14,660 bases of DNA from Chloroflexia bacterium (GCA_030430125.1 JAUIGA010000034.1:1-14660); one strand, 5' to 3'. Numbered from the stretch's first letter, positions 7,901-14,660 are shown. The notes: a model not told the origin generated them from the sequence alone. A program made the numbers and translations.

Positions 7901-8659
7901 TCAGGGCACCTGCGGTGACGGGATGTCGCCACCAGTCTCAAAGCAATACCCGGCTCCATAGACGGTCCGAATGCATGTTTCCTGCATCCCTGCGTCCTGC
8001 AGTTTTCCGCGAAGCCAGGATATGTGGACATCCACCGTACGTTCGTCGACGATCACATCGGTACCCCAGATCGCATCGAGGAGCTCCTGGCGGCCAAAAA
8101 CTCGACCGGGCTCCAACGCCAACGCCGCGAGCAAGCCAAACTCCTTCGGTCGCAACTGAAGCTCGTTCTCGCCTACGACCGCTCGACGGCGATCCGGCTC
8201 GATACGCAACTTGCCTCTGGTCAGCACACCTGGTGGCCGAGCCGCCGGCACGGCGCGACGGCGGAGGGCCGCACGCACCCGCGCCAGGAGCTCCCTCAAG
8301 GCGAAAGGCTTCACCACATAGTCGTCGGCGCCGAGCTCCAGACCGTCGATGCGGTCCTGCTCCTCGCCGCGAGCCGAGAGCATGAGCACCGGCACCTGCA
8401 GGCCACGTCGTCGCACCTGCTGCAGTACCTGGAAGCCGTTGATGCCCGGGAGCATCACATCCAGGACCAACAGGTCGAGATCGCCGCCATCGGTCCCGAT
8501 CAGCTCCATCGCGCGCTCGCCGTCATCGGCCGTACGCACGTCGTACCCCTCGCGTCGCAGGTTGAACGCCAGCGTGCTGCGCAGCGTTGGATCGTCCTCC
8601 ACCAGCAACACTGTGGGCTGCTCTGCTCGCTCCACCGGACGCGGTACCTCCCGAAGCAT
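7901..8659 (-). CDS. phoB: PhoB-like OmpR-family response regulator (252 aa)
   Basis: A two-component transcription factor. The receiver domain has acidic residues E21-D23, phospho-acceptor D67 in LLVLDVMLPG, switch S95 in LMLSARG and K117 in YVVKPF, so it looks fully functional. The C-terminal OmpR/PhoB winged helix includes LQLRPKEFGLLAAL, GRVFGRQELLDAIWG, the recognition-helix region RTVDVHISWLRGKL, and IRTVYGAGYCF. The PhoB role is inferred from its place directly before pstSCAB-phoU. The open frame extends to GTG 8716, but that codon abuts the Pho-box-like repeats and sits in the promoter. ATG 8659 is chosen here. GTG 8635 is also possible, with GGGAGG 11 bases upstream. No histidine kinase gene adjoins it. 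Confidence 0.88.
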   Translation of the reverse strand: MLREVPRPVERAEQPTVLLVEDDPTLRSTLAFNLRREGYDVRTADDGERAMELIGTDGGDLDLLVLDVMLPGINGFQVLQQVRRRGLQVPVLMLSARGEEQDRIDGLELGADDYVVKPFALRELLARVRAALRRRAVPAARPPGVLTRGKLRIEPDRRRAVVGENELQLRPKEFGLLAALALEPGRVFGRQELLDAIWGTDVIVDERTVDVHISWLRGKLQDAGMQETCIRTVYGAGYCFETGGDIPSPQVP

Positions 8660-8705
8660 GTCGGCGTATCGTTCCGGACCGCCGCGATCCGGCTGTCCAT
8701 GAACG

Positions 8706-8761
8706 ATGCTACCCACCGTCGGTAAAGGTCACGTAAGCCGTCTGTAAAATTCTTGCAAAAG
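8706..8761 (-). promoter_or_regulatory. Pho-box-like promoter: four 11-bp direct repeats and a -10
   Basis: On the plus strand GTAAA, GTAAG, GTAAA and GCAAA start at 8722, 8733, 8744 and 8755, an exact 11-base spacing. Read towards the regulator gene, the four units are CTTTTGCAAGA, ATTTTACAGAC, GGCTTACGTGA and CCTTTACCGAC, with the core TTAC...GA. PhoB-type regulators bind tandem 11-bp repeats, and cyanobacterial boxes have a similar YTTA core. After the last repeat comes TAGCAT (8711-8706), a plausible -10 at the distance expected when bound PhoB replaces the -35. It would place the transcript start near 8699, about 40 bases before ATG 8659. It probably drives phoB and perhaps the whole pst operon. 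Confidence 0.65.
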
Positions 8762-8844
8762 AGTCGTGGCACCACATCCAGCCGACGCCATGGGCCTTCC
8801 CGTGGGGTTGTGGCCGCGCCAAACTCCGCCACGTGCGGCAACAG

Positions 8845-10122
8845 CTACCCTGCAGTTGGGTCCGTCCAGTCCCCGGCAAACACCGCCGCCAGATCGGGTA
8901 TCAACTCGCTAATCTCCGTGTCCACATTCAGAAGGACATCGGGATCGACCCCAACGCCCTGCAGCCGCTGCCCCCCCGGGGCGAACCATTCCGCGATCGT
9001 CAACCGAAGGGATTCTCCGGACTCGAACTCGTAGACCCGCTGCACTGACCCCTTGCCGAACGTCGGCTGCCCCACAACCGTGGCGCGATCGTAGTGCTGC
9101 AGGGCGCTGGCGACGATCTCGGCGGCGCTCGCGGTGCCGCTGTCAACCAGAACAATCAGGTCTCCGGTAAACTGCGGGGCGCCGTCTCCATCGATGTCCA
9201 GCTCGACCATCTGCTCATCGGCGGGCCAGGTGTCTTCGAGCAACGCCGGTCCGGCGTCATCCGGAACGAACCGGCCAACCACCTTCTGCGCTTCCGACAC
9301 CCATCCGCCCGGATTCCCACGCAGATCCAGCACGAGACGCTCCGCCCCATCCTTGTTCACCTGGTCCAATGCGGCGTCGAGCTCGTCAGTCGTCGTCAGT
9401 GCGAACAACGAGACCTGGACGATGGCAAGGCTTTCTTCGGGTAGGTACAGATAGGCCACCGTCTTTTCGCCGGTCGAGATCGTGGCGCGCGTGAGGGTAA
9501 CGTGATATGCGGGAGCGTTCGGCCGCAGGAAGTCGATGGATACGTCGGAACCGGCTTCTCCCTTGAGCAACGTCGAGGCCAGCTCGGTGTCTCCCTCAGG
9601 GATCGGCGTCCCTTCGACAGCGCCGACCACATCGCCGACACGCACATCCGCCTCCTCCGCCGGCGAATCCAGCATCACGCTCTGTACCTCGACATCACCA
9701 TTGTGGTTCTCGCCGATCGTTACGCCGATTCCTTCATACTCGCCGGTCAGCCGGGCAGACGCCGCGGCGGCCTCCCGCGGGGGCATGAATGCGGCGTACT
9801 CGTCGCCCGACGCTTCCAGCAATGCCTCGATGGCTTGCTGCTCGAGCCCATCCCGCCAGACCGCCGCATCCTCGGCATCATCCGGGCGATAGTACGAATC
9901 ACGTTCGAGGAAATGGATCACATCGGCCAATTCTCGCCACGAACCATCGAGGCGCACGGACTCGTCGTGACTGGACCGCTCAAGCAACATTCCCGACGAC
10001 AGTCCGGCCAGGAAGATCACCACTGCCAACCCGGTTCCCCACAGGATCATCATCCATCGTGGTGACGCGAGCCGCGCGGGTGGCGCGTCGTATGATTCGT
10101 CCATTGAAGGTGGTGGGACCAT
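8845..10122 (-). CDS. S41 family C-terminal processing protease (CtpA-type, 425 aa)
   Basis: A membrane-anchored serine protease. One N-terminal membrane helix (about residues 23-47, WMMILWGTGLAVVIFLAGLS) places the rest outside the cytoplasm. A helical segment follows. The PDZ domain (about 130-215) begins GEYEGIGVTIGEN and includes DSPAEEADVRVGDVV. The S41 catalytic core has LVLDLRGNPGGW at about 263-274, nucleophile S332 in DSGTASAAEI, and general base K357 in GQPTFGKGSVQ: the Ser-Lys dyad of CtpA-like enzymes. The start is ATG 10122 with GGGAG seven bases upstream. The longer frame to 10272 runs over the coaX start, and ATG 10104 has no SD. The gene lies upstream of phoB on the same strand, but the Pho-box promoter sits between them. 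It is divergent from coaX. Substrate unknown. Confidence 0.92.
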   Translation of the reverse strand: MVPPPSMDESYDAPPARLASPRWMMILWGTGLAVVIFLAGLSSGMLLERSSHDESVRLDGSWRELADVIHFLERDSYYRPDDAEDAAVWRDGLEQQAIEALLEASGDEYAAFMPPREAAAASARLTGEYEGIGVTIGENHNGDVEVQSVMLDSPAEEADVRVGDVVGAVEGTPIPEGDTELASTLLKGEAGSDVSIDFLRPNAPAYHVTLTRATISTGEKTVAYLYLPEESLAIVQVSLFALTTTDELDAALDQVNKDGAERLVLDLRGNPGGWVSEAQKVVGRFVPDDAGPALLEDTWPADEQMVELDIDGDGAPQFTGDLIVLVDSGTASAAEIVASALQHYDRATVVGQPTFGKGSVQRVYEFESGESLRLTIAEWFAPGGQRLQGVGVDPDVLLNVDTEISELIPDLAAVFAGDWTDPTAG

Positions 10123-10135
10123 TCGCTGTCTCCCG

Positions 10136-10175
10136 CTCCTCGCGAACCCGGGGAGTCTGGTGACGGCGCGAGGAG
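10136..10175. promoter_or_regulatory. 9-bp inverted repeat in the S41/coaX divergent promoter
   Basis: CTCCTCGCG (10136-10144) and CGCGAGGAG (10167-10175) are perfect inverted copies separated by 22 bases in the 62-base region between two divergent genes. The right arm contains the coaX SD (AGGAG). The left arm, read on the minus strand, contains GAGGAG just upstream of the protease SD. It may be an operator for a shared regulator, or a by-product of two similar ribosome-binding regions. Confidence 0.35.
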
Positions 10176-10184
10176 TGTCGTTGC

Positions 10185-10967
10185 ATGCTCTTGACCGTCG
10201 ATGTCGGGAACACGAATACGCTGTTCGGCCTGTTCGATGAAGGCGACACGCCGGTGGTTGCCGTGCGGGCATCGTCCCGACGGGACCGGATGCCCGATGA
10301 ATGGTACGCCATCCTCGAGCCGGGCCTTCGTCGACACGACATTGCGCCTTCGCGTATCACGGGCATCGTCATTTCCAGCGTTGTACCGGGCGTCACTCAG
10401 TGGGTGCGCGCGATGGGCACGACCATTCTGGAGGCCGAGACGATCGTGGTGGGATCGACGCTCGATCTCGGGATTCCGATCGTGATGGACTCCCCGGCGG
10501 AGGTCGGCACCGATCGCATCGTGAACTCCGTCGCCGCCCGGGCACGATACGGCGCTCCGGCGATCGTTATCGATTTCGGGACCGCGACGAATTTCGATGT
10601 TGTCGACCGCGAAGGCCGATACGTCGGCGGCGCGCTCGCTCCAGGCCTCATCGTTGCGCTCGAAGCGATGGCGAGCCGCGCCGCGCGCCTCTTCTCGGTC
10701 GAGCTGGCATTCCCGGACAACGCCCTCGCGAAGAACACGGTGCACGCAATGCAATCCGGGCTGATGTTCGGCTATTTGTCTCTCGTCGAAGGCATGATCG
10801 ATCGGTTGCGTGCCGAGGTCGGCGGCGACCCGGCAGTCATCTCCACCGGCGGGATCGGCGAACAGTTCGCCGCGCATTCAACGATGATCGACCATCACGA
10901 CGAGGACCTCACCCTCTACGGGCTCAAGCTCGCGTGGGATCACCTCCACACGCAGCCACCTTCGTGA
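10185..10967 (+). CDS. coaX: Type III pantothenate kinase CoaX (260 aa)
   Basis: Phosphorylates pantothenate with ATP, the first committed step of coenzyme A synthesis, in the cytoplasm. It is an ASKHA-fold enzyme. The N-terminal phosphate-binding motif is DVGNTNT (6-12). SSVVPGV follows at 64-70, then EVGTDRIVN (106-114) with catalytic D110. DFGTATNFDVV (130-140) and GGALAPGL (148-155) complete the active site. The C-terminal STGGIGEQF is also typical. Length is normal for the family. ATG 10185 has GAGGAG about nine bases upstream. The type III enzyme is common in deep-branching and high-GC bacteria and resists acyl-CoA feedback. The gene is single, divergent from the S41 protease and convergent with the M42 peptidase. 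Confidence 0.97.
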   Translation: MLLTVDVGNTNTLFGLFDEGDTPVVAVRASSRRDRMPDEWYAILEPGLRRHDIAPSRITGIVISSVVPGVTQWVRAMGTTILEAETIVVGSTLDLGIPIVMDSPAEVGTDRIVNSVAARARYGAPAIVIDFGTATNFDVVDREGRYVGGALAPGLIVALEAMASRAARLFSVELAFPDNALAKNTVHAMQSGLMFGYLSLVEGMIDRLRAEVGGDPAVISTGGIGEQFAAHSTMIDHHDEDLTLYGLKLAWDHLHTQPPS

Positions 10968-11007
10968 CGCCAGTTTCCACCGTCCAGCTCGACATCTGCC
11001 TAGTGGC

Positions 11008-11030
11008 GGACACCGGTGCCTACAGTGTCC
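11008..11030. terminator. Weak hairpin between convergent coaX and M42 gene
   Basis: The 87-base gap between the two convergent genes holds a perfect 6-bp inverted repeat, GGACAC (11008-11013) and GTGTCC (11025-11030), with an 11-base loop. It could act on both strands. There is no T-run, so it would not be a classic intrinsic terminator, and the call rests mainly on position. Confidence 0.25.
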
Positions 11031-11054
11031 ATGCGGGACCACGAACGGCTCAAC

Positions 11055-12182
11055 CTACGCCTGGTCAGCACCGAGGAATGAAAGGTCCGTATCCCGTGTG
11101 AAGGTGAGCGCGGCGGCGATCAACATGGCGAACGCACCGATGGCGTCATTCAGATCCAGCATTTCCGCCGGCGAGTGCGAGTACCGCCGTGCGATATTGA
11201 GGATGCCGACCGGCAGACCCGCTCCAACCAGGTGCATCGCCGCCGCGTCAGAGTTCCCCCCGTAGAAGAGCCCACGCTGGGTCGCAACACCGGCGAGGTC
11301 CGCGCAGTGGTCGAGGAATCGCACCATGCCCGGTTGCGCCAACGCCCCACCGCCGCCGCTCTGGCTGGCCAGCGTGATGACCGGGCCGTGACCAATCCGC
11401 ATGGTCAGGTCCTGCGTGTCCGATACATCGGGGGTACCACCGGCGGGCATGGTATCGACCGCGATAGCCGCGCTCGGCTGCAGGCGATGCGTGATCATGC
11501 GCGCGCCGCGCAGCCCAACCTCCTCCTGCACCGTGACCACGAAATGCACGGTTGCCGGTAGCGAGTGTCCCGCCAGCGCTCGAGCGAGCAATACGATCAT
11601 GGCGCACGCGATTCGATTGTCGACCGCCTTTCCGGCGATTCGATTCGCGTTGGCTAGTCGGACCACGGGTTGATCGTATGTCACCGAGTCACCGACGCTG
11701 ATACCGGCCTCGTGAACCTCGGCGGCATTGTCAAAACCGAGATCGACGTACAGGTCGCGGATGCGCGGCGCCGTCCGCCGTTCCTCGGGGGACGAAATAT
11801 GGCCCGCCTTGTTGCCGATCACACCGCGTCGCCCGCCAACTCGCACATGCCGGCCCACGAGCAGCAGCTCGCTTACCCCACCCACCGGCGCGATGCGCAG
11901 CATGCCGTTGGCTTCTATCGACTTCACGAGACATCCGATCTCGTCGGAATGTGCCGCGATCATCAGCGAAGTATCTCGATCGACCCCGTAGCAGGTCGCG
12001 GCGATGTTGCCGAACTGGTCAACAAACACGTCGTCCACCATTGGGGCCAGGTCGTCTCGCAACCGACGCACCAGCTCCTGCTCGTGACCGGAAACCGCAT
12101 CAATCGCCGCGTATGCGGTTGTCAGCTCGTACAGCTCGTCCATCGAAACGTTGCCGGACAGCGCCGCAATCTCATTCACCAT
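11055..12182 (-). CDS. M42 family metallo-aminopeptidase (375 aa)
   Basis: A cytoplasmic dinuclear-metal aminopeptidase of the glutamyl-aminopeptidase/TET type, probably finishing peptide degradation. Expected metal and catalytic residues are all present: H78 and D80 in AAHSDEIG, bridging D188 in GKAVDNRIA, catalytic E220 and ligand E221 in VQEEVGLRG, D243 in AVDTMPAGG, and H336 in RRYSHSPAEM. ISVGDSVTYD and YGGNSDAAAMH are also family-typical. A longer frame reaches 12449, but it would overlap the divergent EF-G-like gene. ATG 12182 is chosen because GAGGG lies about ten bases upstream. ATG 12143 (giving 362 aa, nearer the usual length) is the main alternative but has no SD. The gene is a single unit, convergent with coaX and separated from the divergent EF-G-like gene by 127 bases. 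Confidence 0.92.
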   Translation of the reverse strand: MVNEIAALSGNVSMDELYELTTAYAAIDAVSGHEQELVRRLRDDLAPMVDDVFVDQFGNIAATCYGVDRDTSLMIAAHSDEIGCLVKSIEANGMLRIAPVGGVSELLLVGRHVRVGGRRGVIGNKAGHISSPEERRTAPRIRDLYVDLGFDNAAEVHEAGISVGDSVTYDQPVVRLANANRIAGKAVDNRIACAMIVLLARALAGHSLPATVHFVVTVQEEVGLRGARMITHRLQPSAAIAVDTMPAGGTPDVSDTQDLTMRIGHGPVITLASQSGGGGALAQPGMVRFLDHCADLAGVATQRGLFYGGNSDAAAMHLVGAGLPVGILNIARRYSHSPAEMLDLNDAIGAFAMLIAAALTFTRDTDLSFLGADQA

Positions 12183-12309
12183 GACCGAACATCCCTCGCG
12201 CATCTCGCCGTCGCCGCCTATACTGTCCGCAAATCCAAAACCTAGCGTTGGGCCGACAGCATGCGACATCGGCCACCCAGCCGGTGCCGCCCTGACAGGG
12301 AGACGGCAG

Positions 12310-14382
12310 ATGCGCATATACTCCGCGGATCGTATCCACAATGTTGGACTCTTTTCCCATGCCGGCGCGGGAAAGACAACCCTCGCCGAGGCGATGCTGT
12401 ACGAAACCGGCGTCATCAATCGCATGGGACGCGTTGATGATGGAACCACGGTCAGCGACCACGAGCAGGACGAAATCGACCATCACGTCTCCATCCACAT
12501 GAGCCTGATCCCCATCGAGTGGAACGACACCAAGATCAATATCATCGACGCTCCGGGGTATTCCGAGTTCCAGGCGGAAGCCTTTGCAGCGATGCGGGCG
12601 GTCGATGCCGCCCTGATCGTTGTGGACGCGGCCTCCGGTGTCGAGGTCGGCACCACCCAGGTCTGGGAAATGGCCGATCAGCACAACCTCGCGCGGATGA
12701 TCTTCGTCAACCGCATGAACCGCGAGCACGCCGACTTCCACGGCACCCTCACCGCCCTTCGCGGCGCCTTCGGCAAGCAGATCGCGCCGATCCAGTTCCC
12801 CATCGGGTCGGCCGAGACCTTTCGTGGCATCGTCGACCTGCTGACCGACGAGGCGTTGATGGAGCATGAAAACGGCGATGGCGGCTACGATCGCGGACCA
12901 GTTCCGGAGGAGCTCGCCGACGAAGTAGAGACGTACCGCAGAGCGCTGATCGAATCGATCGCGGAGCACAACGAAGAACTGTTGATGCGGTACCTTGACG
13001 AAGAGCCAATCAGCAATGAGGAGATCATCGAAGAGCTGCACGCCTGTGTTGACGACGGCACGGTCGTGCCGCTGCTTTGTGGCTCCGCCGATGGCAACCA
13101 TGGTGTATCTCCGCTGCTGGATGCCGTCGTTCGGCATCTCCCCAGCGCCGCGGAGCGGGTCGAGCCAGCGACGCAAGACGAAACGGAGACAACGCTCGAC
13201 GTGTCCCTCGAAGCGCCTTCAACCGCGCTGGTATTCAAGTCAATCAGCGATCCCCACGTTGGCCGGATCTCATTGCTTCGCGTTTTTTCTGGTGCCGTCA
13301 ATCCACACGACACGCTCTTCAACACGCGCACCGGCAACAAGGAACGCATCGGCAAGCCGTTCACGCTTCGAGGCAAGAGCCAGATCGAGATGGAGTTCAT
13401 CAGCGCGGGCGATATCGGCGCGCTCACCAAACTCGCCGACGTGCAGACCGGCGACTGCCTCGTGGCCAACGAATCAGGCTCCAGGCTTCGTCCAATGGAG
13501 TCCATGGAGCCGACGATCGCCCTGGCAGTGCATCCGGAATCCAAGGCCGATGTCGACAAGCTTGCCGTCGCGCTGGAGCGCATGGTCGCCGAAGACGCCG
13601 GTATCCGCGTGCGCCGCGACGAGAGTACCGGTGAGACACTGATCCTCGGCCAGGGCGAGCAGCATATCAATCTCGCCGCTGAACGCCTGATGCAGCGCTC
13701 CGGTGTCACCATCTCCCTCGATACACCGAAGGTCGCCTACCGCGAAACGATCACCCAACCGACCAGGGCGGAATACAAACACAAGAAGCAGACCGGCGGT
13801 GCCGGTCAGTACGGCCATGTCGTGATCGACGTGGCTCCTTCAGAGGAGGCATTCCAGTTCGACGAACACGTCGTCGGTGGCGCGGTACCGAAGGGATACT
13901 TCCCGGCGGTGGAGAAGGGCGTCCGCGATGGCCTCGAACACGGCCCGTTGGCCGGCTTTCCGGTCGTGAATGTCTCGGCCACGTTGACGGACGGAAGCTA
14001 CCACTCGGTCGACTCCAACGAGATGGCGTTCCGGATCGCCGCGAAGGAGTGCATGCGAAAGGCGCTGCAGCAAGGAACGCCAGTCCTGCTCGAGCCGATA
14101 CACACCCTGAACGTGACATTGCCGGACGAGTTGATGGGCGACGTGCTGGGGCACCTCAACAGCAAGCGCGGGCAGGTGCTCGGTGTCGATGCCGTGCGGG
14201 AAGGTTGGAGCCAGGTCACGGCCGAAGTGCCGCTTGCCGAGGTCCAGCGATATGCCACCGAGCTCCGCTCCATGACACAAGGCAGAGCCACCTTCACGAT
14301 GGCATTCACGCGGTATCAGCAGGTACCTGAGAGCATCGCCGAGACGATCCGGCGCGAGGCCGTCGAGGCCGCCGCCGCGTAA
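12310..14382 (+). CDS. EF-G-like translational GTPase (EF-G2 type, 690 aa)
   Basis: Resembles elongation factor G along its length but is a divergent paralogue type, so translocation is not assured. The G domain (about 7-285) has G1 SHAGAGKT (16-23). The effector region lacks the canonical RGIT and reads HHVSIHMSLIPIEW (58-71). G3 is DAPGYSEF (80-87), with Y84 in place of the catalytic histidine of DTPGH. G4 is NRMN (134-137) where NKMD is expected. G5 is within CGSADG. Domains II-V follow, including GEQHINLAAERL, KQTGGAGQYGHVVIDVAP and VPKGYFPAVEKGVRDGL, and the length is full. ATG 12310 has GGGAG seven bases upstream and starts just before the G domain. The frame from 12151 overlaps the divergent M42 start and is rejected. 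Canonical fusA is presumably elsewhere. Confidence 0.92.
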   Translation: MRIYSADRIHNVGLFSHAGAGKTTLAEAMLYETGVINRMGRVDDGTTVSDHEQDEIDHHVSIHMSLIPIEWNDTKINIIDAPGYSEFQAEAFAAMRAVDAALIVVDAASGVEVGTTQVWEMADQHNLARMIFVNRMNREHADFHGTLTALRGAFGKQIAPIQFPIGSAETFRGIVDLLTDEALMEHENGDGGYDRGPVPEELADEVETYRRALIESIAEHNEELLMRYLDEEPISNEEIIEELHACVDDGTVVPLLCGSADGNHGVSPLLDAVVRHLPSAAERVEPATQDETETTLDVSLEAPSTALVFKSISDPHVGRISLLRVFSGAVNPHDTLFNTRTGNKERIGKPFTLRGKSQIEMEFISAGDIGALTKLADVQTGDCLVANESGSRLRPMESMEPTIALAVHPESKADVDKLAVALERMVAEDAGIRVRRDESTGETLILGQGEQHINLAAERLMQRSGVTISLDTPKVAYRETITQPTRAEYKHKKQTGGAGQYGHVVIDVAPSEEAFQFDEHVVGGAVPKGYFPAVEKGVRDGLEHGPLAGFPVVNVSATLTDGSYHSVDSNEMAFRIAAKECMRKALQQGTPVLLEPIHTLNVTLPDELMGDVLGHLNSKRGQVLGVDAVREGWSQVTAEVPLAEVQRYATELRSMTQGRATFTMAFTRYQQVPESIAETIRREAVEAAAA

Positions 14383-14409
14383 CGAGGCTGGCTCGTTCGA
14401 ATGCGTGTA

Positions 14410-14447
14410 CCATCCTTGCGGAAGACGCTTCGCTTTCGCAAGGATGG
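14410..14447 (+). promoter_or_regulatory. Perfect 11-bp hairpin covering the SD of the RNase HI-like gene
   Basis: CCATCCTTGCG (14410-14420) and CGCAAGGATGG (14437-14447) are perfect inverted copies around a 16-base loop. The 3' arm contains AAGGA (14440-14444), the SD seven bases before GTG 14452, and the 5' arm carries its complement TCCTT. It starts 28 bases after the EF-G-like stop. It could be a stability or weak terminator hairpin for the upstream gene, a translational gate for the downstream gene, or both. Only TTT follows the stem, which argues against a strong intrinsic terminator. Confidence 0.6.
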
Positions 14448-14451
14448 ATTT

Positions 14452-14660
14452 GTGACCGATACCTACGACATCGTGTTTGACGGCGGATCGAAGGGGAATC
14501 CCGGTCTCGGGTACGGCAGCTACGAGATAACCCGTAGCGGCAGCGTGGTTGCGCACAACCGGCTTGAGCTCGGCGACAACGTGACCAACAACCAGGCTGA
14601 GTACGGGACTCTGGTGCACGCCCTCACCTGGCTGGCTGACCATCTTGGGGACACCGCCGG
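14452..14660 (+). CDS. RNase HI-like protein, 5' portion only (69 codons)
   Basis: The start of a type 1 RNase H fold protein, cut by the window edge. IVFDGGSKGNPGLGYGSYEI supplies the first catalytic aspartate (D10) and the glycine-rich hairpin. The second acidic residue is the glutamate of TNNQAEYGTL. The later aspartate and histidine would lie beyond the window. NNQAEY is nearer the RNase HI-like branch found in many high-GC bacteria than E. coli RnhA (NNRMEL). Likely activity is cutting RNA in RNA/DNA hybrids. GTG 14452 has AAGGA seven bases upstream and begins right before the domain. ATG 14401 is in frame but would add 17 basic residues encoded by the hairpin, so it is less likely. It lies 69 bases after the EF-G-like gene. 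Confidence 0.88.
   Translation, partial: MTDTYDIVFDGGSKGNPGLGYGSYEITRSGSVVAHNRLELGDNVTNNQAEYGTLVHALTWLADHLGDTA

Noticed and set aside
8660..8716. N-terminal extension of the PhoB-like regulator from GTG 8716
   Set aside because: The codon abuts the 11-bp repeats at 8718 and covers the -10-like hexamer. It has no good SD, and the added residues are not part of the receiver fold.
8821..8844. Small hairpin after the S41 stop (CCGC...GCGG) as a terminator
   Set aside because: Only a 4-bp stem and no T-run; this is expected by chance in such GC-rich DNA.
10123..10272. 50-residue N-terminal extension of the S41 protease
   Set aside because: It crosses the coaX start, is Arg/Cys/Pro-rich nonsense-like sequence, and ATG 10122 has a good SD followed by the expected membrane anchor.
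12219..12224. TATACT as a -10 box for the EF-G-like gene
   Set aside because: The hexamer is good but nothing resembling a -35 lies about 17 bases upstream, and it is far (about 85 bases) from the start; not enough to call a promoter.
12151..12309. 53-residue N-terminal extension of the EF-G-like protein
   Set aside because: It overlaps the start of the divergent M42 gene, is rich in Pro/Ser with no domain, and ATG 12310 has a well-placed GGGAG.
12183..12449. 89-residue N-terminal extension of the M42 peptidase
   Set aside because: It would run across the EF-G-like start and its ribosome-binding site, and exceeds the normal family length.
12172..13176. Long open frame on the minus strand opposite the EF-G-like gene
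   Set aside because: It is antisense to a well-supported GTPase, with low-complexity Asp/Val/Arg-rich translation and no family features.

Overview
The window is 14.66 kb of GC-rich, densely coding bacterial chromosome. Most starts are ATG, a few GTG, and most carry a recognisable Shine-Dalgarno (SD) sequence. The protein style suggests a Chloroflexota lineage, possibly Thermomicrobia-like: a large M14 peptidase, an M42 aminopeptidase, an EF-G-like second elongation factor, an RNase HI-like protein, and a Pst operon led by a PhoB-like regulator. That assignment is an inference from gene content. There is no rRNA or other marker. I see no tRNA, insertion sequence, prophage, CRISPR array or other sign of recent transfer.

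Layout, left to right. (1) 1-267 (-): 5' part of an unrecognised protein, running off the window. (2) 318-2654 (+): large M14-type zinc carboxypeptidase, overlapped at its 3' end by 2642-3121 (+), a short receiver-only protein that has lost some conserved receiver residues. (3) 3118-8659 (-): phosphate module in transcription order phoB-like regulator, pstS, pstC, pstA, pstB, phoU. Its last gene overlaps the receiver gene tail to tail. (4) 8845-10122 (-): membrane-anchored S41 (CtpA-type) protease with a PDZ domain. (5) 10185-10967 (+): type III pantothenate kinase (coaX), divergent from the protease. (6) 11055-12182 (-): M42 aminopeptidase, convergent with coaX. (7) 12310-14382 (+): EF-G-like translational GTPase. 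(8) 14452 to window end (+): RNase HI-like protein, truncated by the window.

The phosphate module is the best-explained system. PstS binds phosphate outside the membrane, PstC and PstA form the channel, PstB powers it, PhoU signals transporter state, and the PhoB-like regulator presumably drives the operon. Just upstream of the regulator are four direct repeats with an exact 11-bp period, the arrangement expected of a Pho box, followed by a -10-like hexamer. This suggests autoregulation and implies that the regulator starts downstream of the longest possible frame. No PhoR-type histidine kinase is encoded here. The pstS-pstC gap can form several hairpins, which would fit making more PstS than membrane subunits.

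Other points worth a second look are the G-domain of the EF-G-like protein (NKxD reads NRMN, DTPGH reads DAPGY) and an 11-bp perfect hairpin that buries the SD of the RNase HI-like gene. I see no clear evidence of a wholly new multi-gene system. The unusual signals here are regulatory elements and altered active-site motifs in otherwise familiar families.
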